A program made the position numbers and the translations under genes. A DNA stretch of 34,013 bases from Pseudomonadota bacterium (GTDB taxonomy: Bacteria; Bdellovibrionota_C; UBA2361; SZUA-149), in contig JAKPSH010000170.1 in the NCBI GenBank assembly GCA_029555385.1, forward strand, positions 1 through 34,013, read 5' to 3'. This document shows positions 8,576 to 16,027 of the stretch, piece by piece. Under the pieces are notes generated by a model, which ran no database searches, was not told where the DNA came from, and saw only the letters and a program-made list of their open reading frames with translations. Position 1 is the first letter of the stretch. Each line of letters begins with the position of its first letter.

Positions 8576-10133
8576 TGGATTGCTCCTTGACGTTTAGGGG
8601 CTCGTACTGACCAACGGTTAATTCACCGCTGTCTGCATTTATTTTAAGCGTTCCTTTCAGCCAGATGCTCTCCTGGGCGCAAAATTCCCGCCCTTCGGCA
8701 ATCACTTGCACGCCTTGATGGAGCACTTTCAGGAAATTCACCTTTGCCTCAGGACGTTCGCTTGAACTGGAGAGCAAATCCTTTCTTTCTTGTTCCAGCC
8801 GGGTTCTGCTTTGTTGAACTTGGAGCAGCTTTTTTCGCAACTCGTCAATCCGCTGCCTCTCACGGGACGCAAGCTGCTTAATTTGTGCGTGCTCATCAGC
8901 ATAAGCGCCGAGATAAAGCCGAAGCAGGTTCTCGGCTGCTGCATGAGCGTCAAGCTGATAGAGCAAGTCATCGAAACTTCGCGAAGACTCGACATCGCGG
9001 CAAAGATTGATTTGCACATGAGCCCCCGCCTCTGTGCCAACGCTTTCCGCTTCAACTCCGTAAACTGCATGCACTTTGCCGCTGATCAAAGAACCGCGGG
9101 GAAGCAGCAGTGCTTCGTGCGTGCGAAAGCGTGAATCCCGCACTTCTTTGCCTGCTTCAATACGTCCGCCGGCACTGACGCTTGCTCCATCAATTATCTC
9201 TGCCCGAACATGGTTAGCCGCGGTGATTTGATCGCGATGCCTTTGCAGCCTGGTCAGCCTTGCCACCGGGACATGCGCCAGATCTTCTCCGGGAACAAGT
9301 TCAGCAGTATAGCCGCCTATGATGTTTCCACCGACCGTAATGCTTCCACGCATGCTTTGCAGTGTGCCGCCCAGAACATCACCGGTGATGCGGATATCAT
9401 CACCGGCGATAACAGAAAATCCCTTCATCACACTGCCGCTTACTTTAACGGCGCCGATAAAGCGGATGTCTCCAGTGTGGAAATCGACGTCGCCCGCTAC
9501 GGAGAGTTCTTTCTTTAGGGAAAGGGAGTCTTTGTTCAGCTCCAAATATCCATAGCTCAGAGCGACAATTCTGCTGAATGACTCAGTCCCGCGAGGCGAT
9601 TCAAGAGACAGCAAGTTGTCCGTCTTAATTTTCAATGCCGCACCGCATGACGCCAGGAGCGGATTTCCCAAGACATCCTTGCCATCCGTACCCGGTGCAG
9701 GCGGATAAATGCGGGCAACGATCGTGTTTTCTTTGATATTGTCGAAGCGCTTTGCGTAACGCAGATCGATCATCTCGCCTTTCTTGTCGCGTGCGTCGAG
9801 GTGCTTGACTAAGAGGAGCAGCTTGCTGTCCCGTCCCTTTACTGGCGCGATGCCGCGCGCAACGGCAAGGCTTGCCACCTTCCGTCCCGCATTAAGCTCG
9901 TGTGCGGCGTGGGCCAGAGCCGCAAAGTCAAGCAACTCGTGCGGAATATCTTGCCGAAGAACGGCGGCAAGTTCACCCGCGGTTATTTTCCCGTCAAAGC
10001 CGGCAATGGACTCAGCGTTAATCGACAGCGTCAATTTATCCGCAGAGAGTCCCCCGGTTAGAGTGAATTTTTCTCCGCTGTACTCGATCAAGTTATTCTT
10101 CGGCTTATTGCTGGCGCCGGCATTCTTAGGCAT
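8556..10133 (-). CDS. FapA/DUF342 family protein
   Basis: 525 residues. The N-terminal half has the family's glycine/proline signatures ('GIAPVKGRDSKL' at 94-105, 'PPAPGTDGKDVLGNPL' at 144-159). Residues about 195-360 are a polymer-type beta-helix of short strands ('GDVDFHTGDIRF', 'GSVMKG', 'GDVLGG', 'GSITVGGNIIGG'). Residues about 412-455 form a charged coiled coil, followed by a short beta tail. The family is named for a Vibrio protein needed for polar flagellar assembly, but many members occur without flagella and no flagellar gene is present here. It starts 5 bp after the regulator gene, with little ribosome-binding signal, so coupling is likely. Cytoplasmic: no signal peptide. Confidence 0.85.
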   Translation of the reverse strand: MPKNAGASNKPKNNLIEYSGEKFTLTGGLSADKLTLSINAESIAGFDGKITAGELAAVLRQDIPHELLDFAALAHAAHELNAGRKVASLAVARGIAPVKGRDSKLLLLVKHLDARDKKGEMIDLRYAKRFDNIKENTIVARIYPPAPGTDGKDVLGNPLLASCGAALKIKTDNLLSLESPRGTESFSRIVALSYGYLELNKDSLSLKKELSVAGDVDFHTGDIRFIGAVKVSGSVMKGFSVIAGDDIRITGDVLGGTLQSMRGSITVGGNIIGGYTAELVPGEDLAHVPVARLTRLQRHRDQITAANHVRAEIIDGASVSAGGRIEAGKEVRDSRFRTHEALLLPRGSLISGKVHAVYGVEAESVGTEAGAHVQINLCRDVESSRSFDDLLYQLDAHAAAENLLRLYLGAYADEHAQIKQLASRERQRIDELRKKLLQVQQSRTRLEQERKDLLSSSSERPEAKVNFLKVLHQGVQVIAEGREFCAQESIWLKGTLKINADSGELTVGQYEPLNVKEQSNVCKSK

Positions 10134-10138
10134 TGCTT

Positions 10139-10879
10139 CTACTTGTTGTCCTTTGCTCCGCAGCTCGCGAGAGATTCTTTTTCGGCAAACTTATAACCAA
10201 CGCCGCGCACGGTAAGAATATAACGCGGCTGCTCCGGGTTAGTTTCAATTTTCGCGCGAAGCCGCGCAACATAAGTTGTGATCAAGGGATCGTAACCGGA
10301 TGAGTCGTATCCCCAGAGTTTATGCAGAATCTGTTCTCGAGTGTACGGGCGGCCTGGCTTTTTTGCGAGGAACGTCAAAAGTTCAAACTCCTTAGCCGTC
10401 AGTTCAACTTCTTTGCGGCCGATTGTCACCCGGCGGTGGGTTTGATCGATAGCAAGTTCTCCAAATTCAAGAGAATCGACTCTGCCGTCTTCTTCCGGCA
10501 AGCGGTTCAACGCAGACGCCCGGCGAAACAACGACTTGATCCGGGCAGCTAATTCGCGAGGGTTAAACGGCAGAGCCAGGTAATCATCGGCTCCAATCTC
10601 CAAACTTACGATCTTGTCGATTTCGTCGAAGGCCGGAGAAATTACAATGATCGCCAAGTCGGGCGTATGATTTCGTGCTTTACGGCATACATCGAGTCCC
10701 TCAACCTTGCAGGTTTCCGGATTGAGAATCAGCAGATCGTAAGCATGCTCAAAAAGCTTTTTAACCCCCGAAACCGGATCTTTGATCGCGTCAAGCCGCA
10801 GCGCCATCTGTGCCGCCTGTTGCCTGACCAGCTCGGTAATCTCGTAATTATCGTTAATCAGTAAAACGGTTCTAGCCAT
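10139..10879 (-). CDS. OmpR/PhoB-type regulator, degenerate receiver
   Basis: 246 residues from the ATG at 10877-10879; an in-frame GTG three codons upstream lacks a Shine-Dalgarno. The receiver spans about 1-120 and the winged-helix DNA-binding domain about 138-232 ('ELTAKEFELLTFLAKKPGRPYTREQIL', 'YVARLRAKIE', 'VRGVGYKF'). The DNA-binding half looks intact. In the receiver the phospho-accepting Asp is Asn53 ('LLILNPE'), the first residue of the acidic pair is Asn9 ('INDN'), and the conserved Lys is Leu103 ('LALPFNP' where 'TKPFSP' is usual); Ser81 replaces the Thr. Phosphorylation by a histidine kinase is therefore unlikely. No histidine kinase is in the window. It heads the cluster with the FapA-like and CBS genes. 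Confidence 0.88.
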   Translation of the reverse strand: MARTVLLINDNYEITELVRQQAAQMALRLDAIKDPVSGVKKLFEHAYDLLILNPETCKVEGLDVCRKARNHTPDLAIIVISPAFDEIDKIVSLEIGADDYLALPFNPRELAARIKSLFRRASALNRLPEEDGRVDSLEFGELAIDQTHRRVTIGRKEVELTAKEFELLTFLAKKPGRPYTREQILHKLWGYDSSGYDPLITTYVARLRAKIETNPEQPRYILTVRGVGYKFAEKESLASCGAKDNK

Positions 10880-10890
10880 AGTGAGCACTC

Positions 10891-10945
10891 GCTGATTGGG
10901 AAATAATCAGCTATTTCTACTATGGCACAGGAGCAGATTGCTCCT
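10891..10945 (-). promoter_or_regulatory. Two hairpins upstream of the degenerate regulator
   Basis: GCTGATT (10891-10897) pairs with AATCAGC (10905-10911) across 7 nt, and AGGAGCA (10929-10935) pairs with TGCTCCT (10939-10945) across 3 nt. Both are perfect 7-bp repeats lying 12 and 50 nt before the start codon. They could be an operator, a leader structure, or a terminator remnant for the gene ending at 10987; no T-tract follows. Confidence 0.35.
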
Positions 10946-10986
10946 CCAGTATAAAATCTTCAGCCAGGAAAGCGGGGGAATGGCGG

Positions 10987-11682
10987 CTAAGGCAGTTGAC
11001 GGAAGAGATCGGCTGGGAGGTTGTAGTCTTTCCACAAAGGCTCGCGCAATTTAGCCCGGTTTACTTTGCGGTCTGGGCCGAACCACCAGTAGCGGCTTAG
11101 ATCAAAAGCGTCAGCAATAAAACTGTCTTTACGAAAGAAGCGGACGCACGTTTGTGCCGTTTGTGAGGATTGCTGCAGAACCTGGTCAAGCAACAATAAT
11201 TTCCGTAAGCAGACAGCAAACTGCCGGCACACAGCCTTGTCGTGAGCAGTAATGCAATCAAGTGAAATTCTTGCTGCAGTATCGACTATCAGCTGATAAC
11301 AATCTCGCGGGCTAAGAACTTCAGAACTAAAGCCCGCCGCCCAGGAACAGTGATGCTGGCGGCTGTTTTGCCGCAAGTCGATATTCAAGTAATAAAGAGC
11401 TTTTTTTGTTGTGCGTTCGATATTTAGCGTGGAGAGTCCTTCAATAACGAGCGCGCGGCGCTTGCTGCGTGTACAGGACCATATTGTCCGCTCAGCTTTG
11501 TTGGTCAGGTCGTTCGTTACGCGGCAGATGAGACCAAGAGCATAGAGCAAGTCCGCTGCATCAGGTCTGCTGCCATGAATCCAACGAACAAAAGCTTCTT
11601 CGGCAAGACGATAAAGAAGTCCGGTGTCCGGCTCCCCGGACGATGTGGTGCTTTTAAGCGCAGCGCTGTTCTGACAGCTCAT
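10987..11682 (-). CDS. Hypothetical protein, unknown family
   Basis: 231 residues, not recognised. The ATG at 11680-11682 is preceded by AAGGA at 7-nt spacing; an upstream TTG/ATG pair (11710-11715) would add 10-11 residues but has no ribosome binding signal. The protein is soluble, largely helical, with no signal peptide and several scattered Cys and Arg residues. A 'DLSRYWWFGPDRKVNRAKLREPLW' type C-terminal region is aromatic and basic. It is transcribed in the same direction as the regulator downstream and the glycosyltransferase upstream, about 110 and 180 bp away, so it may be a separate unit. Confidence 0.6.
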   Translation of the reverse strand: MSCQNSAALKSTTSSGEPDTGLLYRLAEEAFVRWIHGSRPDAADLLYALGLICRVTNDLTNKAERTIWSCTRSKRRALVIEGLSTLNIERTTKKALYYLNIDLRQNSRQHHCSWAAGFSSEVLSPRDCYQLIVDTAARISLDCITAHDKAVCRQFAVCLRKLLLLDQVLQQSSQTAQTCVRFFRKDSFIADAFDLSRYWWFGPDRKVNRAKLREPLWKDYNLPADLFRQLP

Positions 11683-11861
11683 GTCATTTTCCTTGTCCAC
11701 GTTGCCGGCCATCAAAACGCAGCTTAGGGAAATCTATAATTACAGCCAACCGCAAGCGATTATGAGCATGGAGAGGCTATATTAATGGTGCAAACTAACA
11801 AAAAAACGACTCGGTTGGTGCGGCACGTTGCTTGCCGTGCTGCATCAGGTATTGGCGAATT

Positions 11862-13001
11862 TCAGGATGGGACTGCCGGAGCCTTTCCGGGCAGTGAGGA
11901 GTACAGAGCAAAATACTTCGCGGCTGTGTTTTCCAGCGAAAAATGCTCTGCTGCTCGCTTGCGGCCCGCTTCTCCCATGCGTTTTGCGAGGTCGTTGTCG
12001 TTAAGTAAGGTTACCGCTTTCTCGGCAAAGACAAGAACGTTTTTCGGGGGCACGAGAAATCCAGTTTCGCCGTCGACGATAACTTCCGGGTTTCCGCCCA
12101 CACTGGTGGCGATTGTGGGAAGGCCGCGGTTCATTGATTCCAGCAAAGTTATGGAAAGTCCTTCGGAGAGTGAAGTCAGCACGGAGATATCCATTGCCTG
12201 ATAGAACCGGTCAATATCCCTGCGGAATCCGGCAAACACCACCTGCTCGCCAACGCCCAGTTCTTGTGCGCGCTCCCGGAGCTGCGGCTCAAACTTGCCG
12301 CGTCCAAAAAGAAGGAAGCGAGCATGCGGGCACTGTGTAAGAATCAGCGGGGCAGCCTCGATAAAATACTCAACGCCTTTGACCGCGCGGTTGAAGTTGG
12401 CAACCATGCCAATTACCTGATGCTCACGCTTTAAGCCAAGCTCCGTGCGCACCTGCTGGCGCAGGCTCTGGTCCGCAGCGGTTGGCTCAATGCCATTATG
12501 AATCACCAAAGTTTTAGCCGGTGCTGTACCCTCGTTTTTCAGCACCGTTTGCCTCACGGCTTCTGAGACACAGATTACGCGATCGGGAACGGTCCGGGTC
12601 AGTCGAAGCCAAGCATATTCATGTCTGCCCCAGTTGAAGCCCTGGTCCTCTCGGTTTTCGACCAAAATCTTTACTCTGCCGCACATTTTCAAAAGTCTTC
12701 CGTAAATTATCGGCCAAAAGAAATAAGCGTGAAGTATGTCCGGCTGCCGCGCTGCGCAAAGACGCATTATTTGCTGGAAGCGGTGCATTTGACTCAGCGG
12801 ATAGCGGTCGCACCAGGGGAGTGCCTTAAGGTAATGCACGTTTACGCTGGGCTCAATTCTCGCGGTGAGCTTTGCTCCGCTGATCAAATCAATATCGAGG
12901 TCTTTGCCGGCATGGCGGAGCATCTGCAGCAAATGATTGCCCGTGCCGCCGCCTAAGTCGCTCATTAGGTATGAGATTTTTATCTGCCCCTGCTGCGCCA
13001 T
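11862..13001 (-). CDS. Family GT4-like glycosyltransferase
   Basis: 379 residues with a GT-B two-domain architecture. The N-terminal acceptor domain begins 'YLMSDLGGGTGNHLLQ' (11-26). The C-terminal nucleotide-sugar domain has 'IGMVANFNRAVKGVEYFIEAA' (197-217), 'LLFGRGKFEPQLRERA' (230-245), and the EX7E motif (E280 and E288 in 'SEGLSITLLESMNRGLP'), followed by 'GGNPEVIVDGETGFLVP'. It probably transfers a sugar from a nucleotide donor to a cell-surface glycan; donor and acceptor cannot be told. It is cytoplasmic or membrane-associated, with no TM. The ATG has AAGGG 6 nt upstream, inside the last codons of lpxK. It lies 3 bp after lpxK, which suggests an LPS-related role by inference. Confidence 0.88.
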   Translation of the reverse strand: MAQQGQIKISYLMSDLGGGTGNHLLQMLRHAGKDLDIDLISGAKLTARIEPSVNVHYLKALPWCDRYPLSQMHRFQQIMRLCAARQPDILHAYFFWPIIYGRLLKMCGRVKILVENREDQGFNWGRHEYAWLRLTRTVPDRVICVSEAVRQTVLKNEGTAPAKTLVIHNGIEPTAADQSLRQQVRTELGLKREHQVIGMVANFNRAVKGVEYFIEAAPLILTQCPHARFLLFGRGKFEPQLRERAQELGVGEQVVFAGFRRDIDRFYQAMDISVLTSLSEGLSITLLESMNRGLPTIATSVGGNPEVIVDGETGFLVPPKNVLVFAEKAVTLLNDNDLAKRMGEAGRKRAAEHFSLENTAAKYFALYSSLPGKAPAVPS

Positions 13002-13004
13002 TGG

Positions 13005-14078
13005 TTACCCTTTGTTTTTTTGGGAAATGTTCTTCTCGATCAGCTCCCAGAGCAGCTTTTCTTCATCCTGATCGAAGCTCGGCAAAAGCTGAAGGGCAAA
13101 AGCTGTTCCTTTTGCTGTGACAAAACGTTTAAGTTTGACGGCATCCTTCAGTGTGACAACGAGCGGGGAGTCCGGACCCGCGCGCCAGCGTGCAAAATCA
13201 CGCGGTGTGAAAAGATAGTGATCCGGATAGGAGAAAGACTGCTTAATTATGATGCCAAGCTCGCTGAGCAGAGCAAAAAAGGCTGCTGGTGCGGCAATGG
13301 CGCAAGCGGCGCAAGCCTGCACGCCGCGCAAAGAATCAAGCGGAAGAGGCTCCCCGGAAAAAAGATCGATCAACGCGCCGGGGACAAGTGATAAATGAAA
13401 CACGGGAAGATTTGCGGGAAAGGACGCGTGTTCAACCCAGGCCGGATAACTGGGCTGAGGCGCTGCGCTGCGGCGGACAAGAACAAGACAATGCGCGCGC
13501 CGGAGGGCCTCTTGCAGATGTTCGCGCAGATACCCGGCGGGCAGCATCTTTGCGTCTGACCATTTGGTGGCTGCCTCTGGAGACGAGCAGTCAAGCAGCA
13601 AAACATTAAGATCCCGCGCCAAGCGGCGGTGCTGAAAACCGTCGTCAAGGAGAATGACGCGCCCCAGATTGTGTTCTTCGATAAAGCGCGCCCCGGCACA
13701 GCGGTCGCGTGCAATCACGACAGGAACATTTACGCCGCTTGACTCAGCAGCTTCACCGTGCATTAGCGCTTCATCGCCGACATCAGCGGCGCAATCGCTG
13801 CTTTGAACAAGATGCGGGCCGCGAAGCCGGCCGCGGTAGCCGCGGCTCAGGATGACAGGTGGCATTCCTTGCGCAAGGAGCCTTGCCGCCAGGTAGTCAA
13901 CAAACGGACTTTTGCCGCTGCCGCCGGCAACAGCGTTTCCCGCGCAGATTACGGGAAGAGCTGAACGATAAACGGGAACAAGGCTGCGGTCATAACAGAA
14001 ATTACGCAGACTCATCACCGCGCCGTATGCCGCGCCAAGGGGAGCAAGGGCCTTTCGTATTGCGCGATATTCTGCCAA
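13005..14078 (-). CDS. lpxK: Tetraacyldisaccharide 4'-kinase LpxK
   Basis: 357 residues. It phosphorylates the 4' position of the lipid A disaccharide with ATP on the inner face of the inner membrane, making lipid IVA. Diagnostic features are 'YDRSLVPVYRSALPVICAGN' leading into the P-loop 'AGNAVAGGSGKSP' (46-58), 'VILSRGYRGR' (75-84), 'DVGDEALMHGE' (99-109), and 'LLDDGFQHRRLARDLNVLLLD' (about 143-163). The N-terminal segment that normally anchors the enzyme is present but only mildly hydrophobic. The best start is TTG (14076-14078), with AGGAT about 10 nt upstream; the first ATG (residue 22) would remove part of the membrane-proximal helix. Length is normal for the family. It is probably co-transcribed with the glycosyltransferase and perhaps the ACT-domain gene 40 bp upstream. 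Confidence 0.93.
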   Translation of the reverse strand: MAEYRAIRKALAPLGAAYGAVMSLRNFCYDRSLVPVYRSALPVICAGNAVAGGSGKSPFVDYLAARLLAQGMPPVILSRGYRGRLRGPHLVQSSDCAADVGDEALMHGEAAESSGVNVPVVIARDRCAGARFIEEHNLGRVILLDDGFQHRRLARDLNVLLLDCSSPEAATKWSDAKMLPAGYLREHLQEALRRAHCLVLVRRSAAPQPSYPAWVEHASFPANLPVFHLSLVPGALIDLFSGEPLPLDSLRGVQACAACAIAAPAAFFALLSELGIIIKQSFSYPDHYLFTPRDFARWRAGPDSPLVVTLKDAVKLKRFVTAKGTAFALQLLPSFDQDEEKLLWELIEKNISQKNKG

Positions 14079-14118
14079 AGCTTAGTAGATCCTGTGCTTA
14101 GCTGGCCCCCGGGTTGAT

Positions 14119-14745
14119 TTATGAAGCGCTGAGGATCTGCATCGCTTTCGGCAGATCTTTTTCGTCAATCACCACCATCACGTCAGTCCAGCAGCTCATT
14201 TCTTCCCGGATGTTGATATCATTTTCCGAAAACAGCCGGTAGATATGCGCCACGACGCCGGAAGTGGTCTCGATCTTTTCATTAAAGATCATGGCAATCT
14301 GCACCAGGTCCTTGGTGACTTTGATCACCTTGGGTCCGAAAGTTTCTTTAATGACGGGAATGTATTCGACATTGGTGATAATGACAAAGACTTCTTCGCC
14401 TTCAATCAGGTTGAAATCGCCGCGTTCTTTGCGCACCAGCTTCTGGATGCCGAGCGCTTTCTCCAGCATTTTTTCCCGCTCAACAATCGCCACCGCGATG
14501 CGGTTGCGTACGTGAACTTTGGCGCTCCGCATCAGCGCGTTGATGTTCTTTTCATGCGCACTGGAAACTTTGTGCCGGGCGCGGTAGCGCCGGCAGGCAA
14601 TGAGCACTGCGTCAAAGGCATCGATGGTCAGCGTCTTGCAGATCTCTCGCGCCAGCGCAGAATAATTGATCAATCCCCGGTCGAGGCAGTCGGCCACGCT
14701 GGGGTGCTCGCGGATATAGTGTTGAGTAAGCCGTGTGATGTTCAT
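14119..14745 (-). CDS. ACT-domain regulatory-type protein
   Basis: 208 residues from the ATG at 14743-14745. Residues about 12-60 contain a helix-turn-helix-like stretch ('SVADCLDRGLINYSALAREICKTL'). Residues 150-208 resemble the C-terminal ACT repeat of aspartokinases ('EKIETTSGVVAHIYRLFSENDINIREEMSCWTDVMVVIDEKD'). ACT domains usually bind amino acids, but no catalytic domain is present, so a ligand-responsive regulator is likely. An in-frame ATG at 14826 would add 27 hydrophobic residues that look unrelated; neither start has a good ribosome binding site. It lies 40 bp upstream of lpxK in the same direction. Role in lipid A or amino-acid control is not shown. Confidence 0.75.
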   Translation of the reverse strand: MNITRLTQHYIREHPSVADCLDRGLINYSALAREICKTLTIDAFDAVLIACRRYRARHKVSSAHEKNINALMRSAKVHVRNRIAVAIVEREKMLEKALGIQKLVRKERGDFNLIEGEEVFVIITNVEYIPVIKETFGPKVIKVTKDLVQIAMIFNEKIETTSGVVAHIYRLFSENDINIREEMSCWTDVMVVIDEKDLPKAMQILSAS

Positions 14746-14990
14746 GAGCAGTGAAAATACACGAAAAAAAAGAAAAAGTCCAAGATGAGACAGGACTGTT
14801 TTCCGCTGTCCGCAGCTAAACGCCATAGCGCAGTTGATTTATTTACTATTCCGTCAGGAATAGGAATATTTCTAGCCTGGCGTTCTTTTGCTCCGCCTGG
14901 AGTTTGCGTCTGCTCGGCCAGTTAGAAGTTTCTGGGGTCCGAAGCCGGCCTGCTCTCTGCTCTTTATCCCCGCAGAAAGGATTGAAGAAG

Positions 14991-15284
14991 ATGGTTACGT
15001 GCACCTTGTTTCCGCCGAGAACGCGGGAGCAAGGTGCAGGCGCTGTAGAAGGTTTTTTGGTTGAATGGGATGAGTCTCGTCTCTCCTTCTTGCTGGATAG
15101 TGTGTACTTACAGGGGATTAAGACCTCTGTGAGTGCACGCTATGTGCGAGTTTGGAAGGAAACCCTTTTTCGAGACGTGAGGAGATCCGCTCATGACGAC
15201 ACAAGTGCGGCCATCAGGAGATGTGGTCCTGGCCATTTCACGGGCCGGGAGTACGAAGGAACAGTACTTGACCAAGGCCCGTGA
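14991..15284 (+). CDS. Possible small protein overlapping the next ORF
   Basis: 97 codons from the ATG at 14991, preceded by AAAGGA at loose spacing. The first 65 residues look protein-like ('GFLVEWDESRLSFLLDSVYLQGIKTSVSARYVRVWKETLF'), while the rest overlaps the better-supported ORF at 15193 in another frame. The coding part might end near the overlap through a frameshift, or the ORF might be spurious. A 9-bp inverted repeat (15000-15008 with 15030-15038) lies just after the start codon. No family recognised. Confidence 0.3.
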   Translation: MVTCTLFPPRTREQGAGAVEGFLVEWDESRLSFLLDSVYLQGIKTSVSARYVRVWKETLFRDVRRSAHDDTSAAIRRCGPGHFTGREYEGTVLDQGP

Positions 15285-15441
15285 GTTGCTTGGCGACCCG
15301 TTGCCGGCAGGCATGGAGGAACTGATCGGCTACTGGTGCCAGGAGATCGCCTGGGATCAGCTTTCGGCTGAGGCCGCCGAACTGGAAAGCGATCGTGTGC
15401 ATGCTCAGACGAAGGGCTCGCACGCGGGCTGCTTCGACTAA
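15193..15441 (+). CDS. Small hypothetical protein
   Basis: 82 residues, not recognised. The ATG has AGGAG 8 nt upstream, which is the main support. The sequence is acidic and helical ('KEQYLTKARELLGD', 'MEELIGYWCQEIAWDQLSAEAAELES'), with no signal peptide or TM. It stands in an otherwise gene-poor stretch and may have been acquired or may be decaying. Confidence 0.5.
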   Translation: MTTQVRPSGDVVLAISRAGSTKEQYLTKARELLGDPLPAGMEELIGYWCQEIAWDQLSAEAAELESDRVHAQTKGSHAGCFD

Positions 15442-15560
15442 GTCGTCTCGGTAGTGTCGTTCGCAAAACAGAGAAGAGGCAAGGGTGACAGGCGCGACGT
15501 CCACGCGGCAAACAACCTCCGATTCCCATCTCGTGTGTGTTCGAGGAGGTTTTTGCTTGG

Positions 15561-15583
15561 GTGGGAACAGCGCCTGTCCCCAC
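15561..15583. repeat. REP-like palindrome
   Basis: GTGGGAACAG (15561-15570) and CTGTCCCCAC (15574-15583) pair at 9 of 10 positions around CGC. GC-rich short palindromes of the GTGGGGACAG type occur as dispersed REP elements in many bacteria and are linked to REP-associated tyrosine transposases, but no such transposase is in the window and only one copy was noticed. Confidence 0.5.
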
Positions 15584-15751
15584 AAATTTCCAGCATGCTC
15601 GGTGTTGATCGCCGTGCGCGCAATGTTTTGCTCGCGGCGTTTGATTGCGGTACCAGCTAAAGAATCCTTGGCCCGCTTCTTATCCTGCCCCTGCTCCAAG
15701 AAACTTTCGCTAATAGATGTTGCCTCCCTTAATTAAGTTTACATCTCCAGG

Positions 15752-15967
15752 GGTGTATACTCCATTTGGTGATTGAACGGCTAAGAATAAGACTGGTGCT
15801 GAGGCCAGGAATAAGGCGAAGACGAAGGCTGAGAGTTGTGGCTCCCGCCCGAAAAAGAACCTTTGCCTCTATCTTCGGCTTGGCTTTATTCTTCGTCTCA
15901 GCCTCAGCCTCAGCCTCAGCCTCGCTATTATGATCATCGTTAGGTGTATACTCGATTTAGGGATTGA
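15752..15967. repeat. 25-bp direct repeat pair bracketing a purine/pyrimidine tract
   Basis: Copies at 15752-15776 and 15943-15967 match at 22 of 25 positions (core GGTGTATACTC, then ATTT, then GATTGA). The 166 bp between has AGGAATAAGGCGAAGACG-type purine-rich sequence on the left and its approximate reverse complement on the right, so the whole can be drawn as an imperfect inverted repeat inside direct repeats. It could be a small non-autonomous element or a remnant of one. Confidence 0.55.
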
Positions 15968-16027
15968 CCGAGCAAGTTCAGGACAAAGCCCATGACACCT
16001 CCCCGCTCCCAGTGCTAGAGTGCCGGC

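Larger units (their letters stand above)
15442..16027. other. 586-bp non-coding interval with repeats
   Basis: I see no convincing gene on either strand here. It holds a REP-like palindrome (15561-15583), a 25-bp imperfect direct repeat (15752 and 15943), and between the direct-repeat copies a purine-rich stretch followed by a pyrimidine-rich stretch containing TCAGCC four times in tandem (15898-15921). A 153-codon minus-strand ORF runs through the left part but has no family resemblance and covers the palindrome. Confidence 0.6.

Noticed and set aside
8556-10133. FapA-like gene as a sign of a flagellar locus
   Set aside because: No flagellar or chemotaxis gene lies nearby, and the family is widespread in non-flagellated bacteria.
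10921-10945. Possible sigma-54 promoter (TGGCAC followed by TTGC)
   Set aside because: The GG-to-GC spacing is 14 nt rather than the required 10, and the TTGC is part of a hairpin.
15238-15699. 153-codon minus-strand ORF
   Set aside because: It runs through the REP-like palindrome, has no recognisable domain, and overlaps a plus-strand ORF that has a better ribosome binding site.
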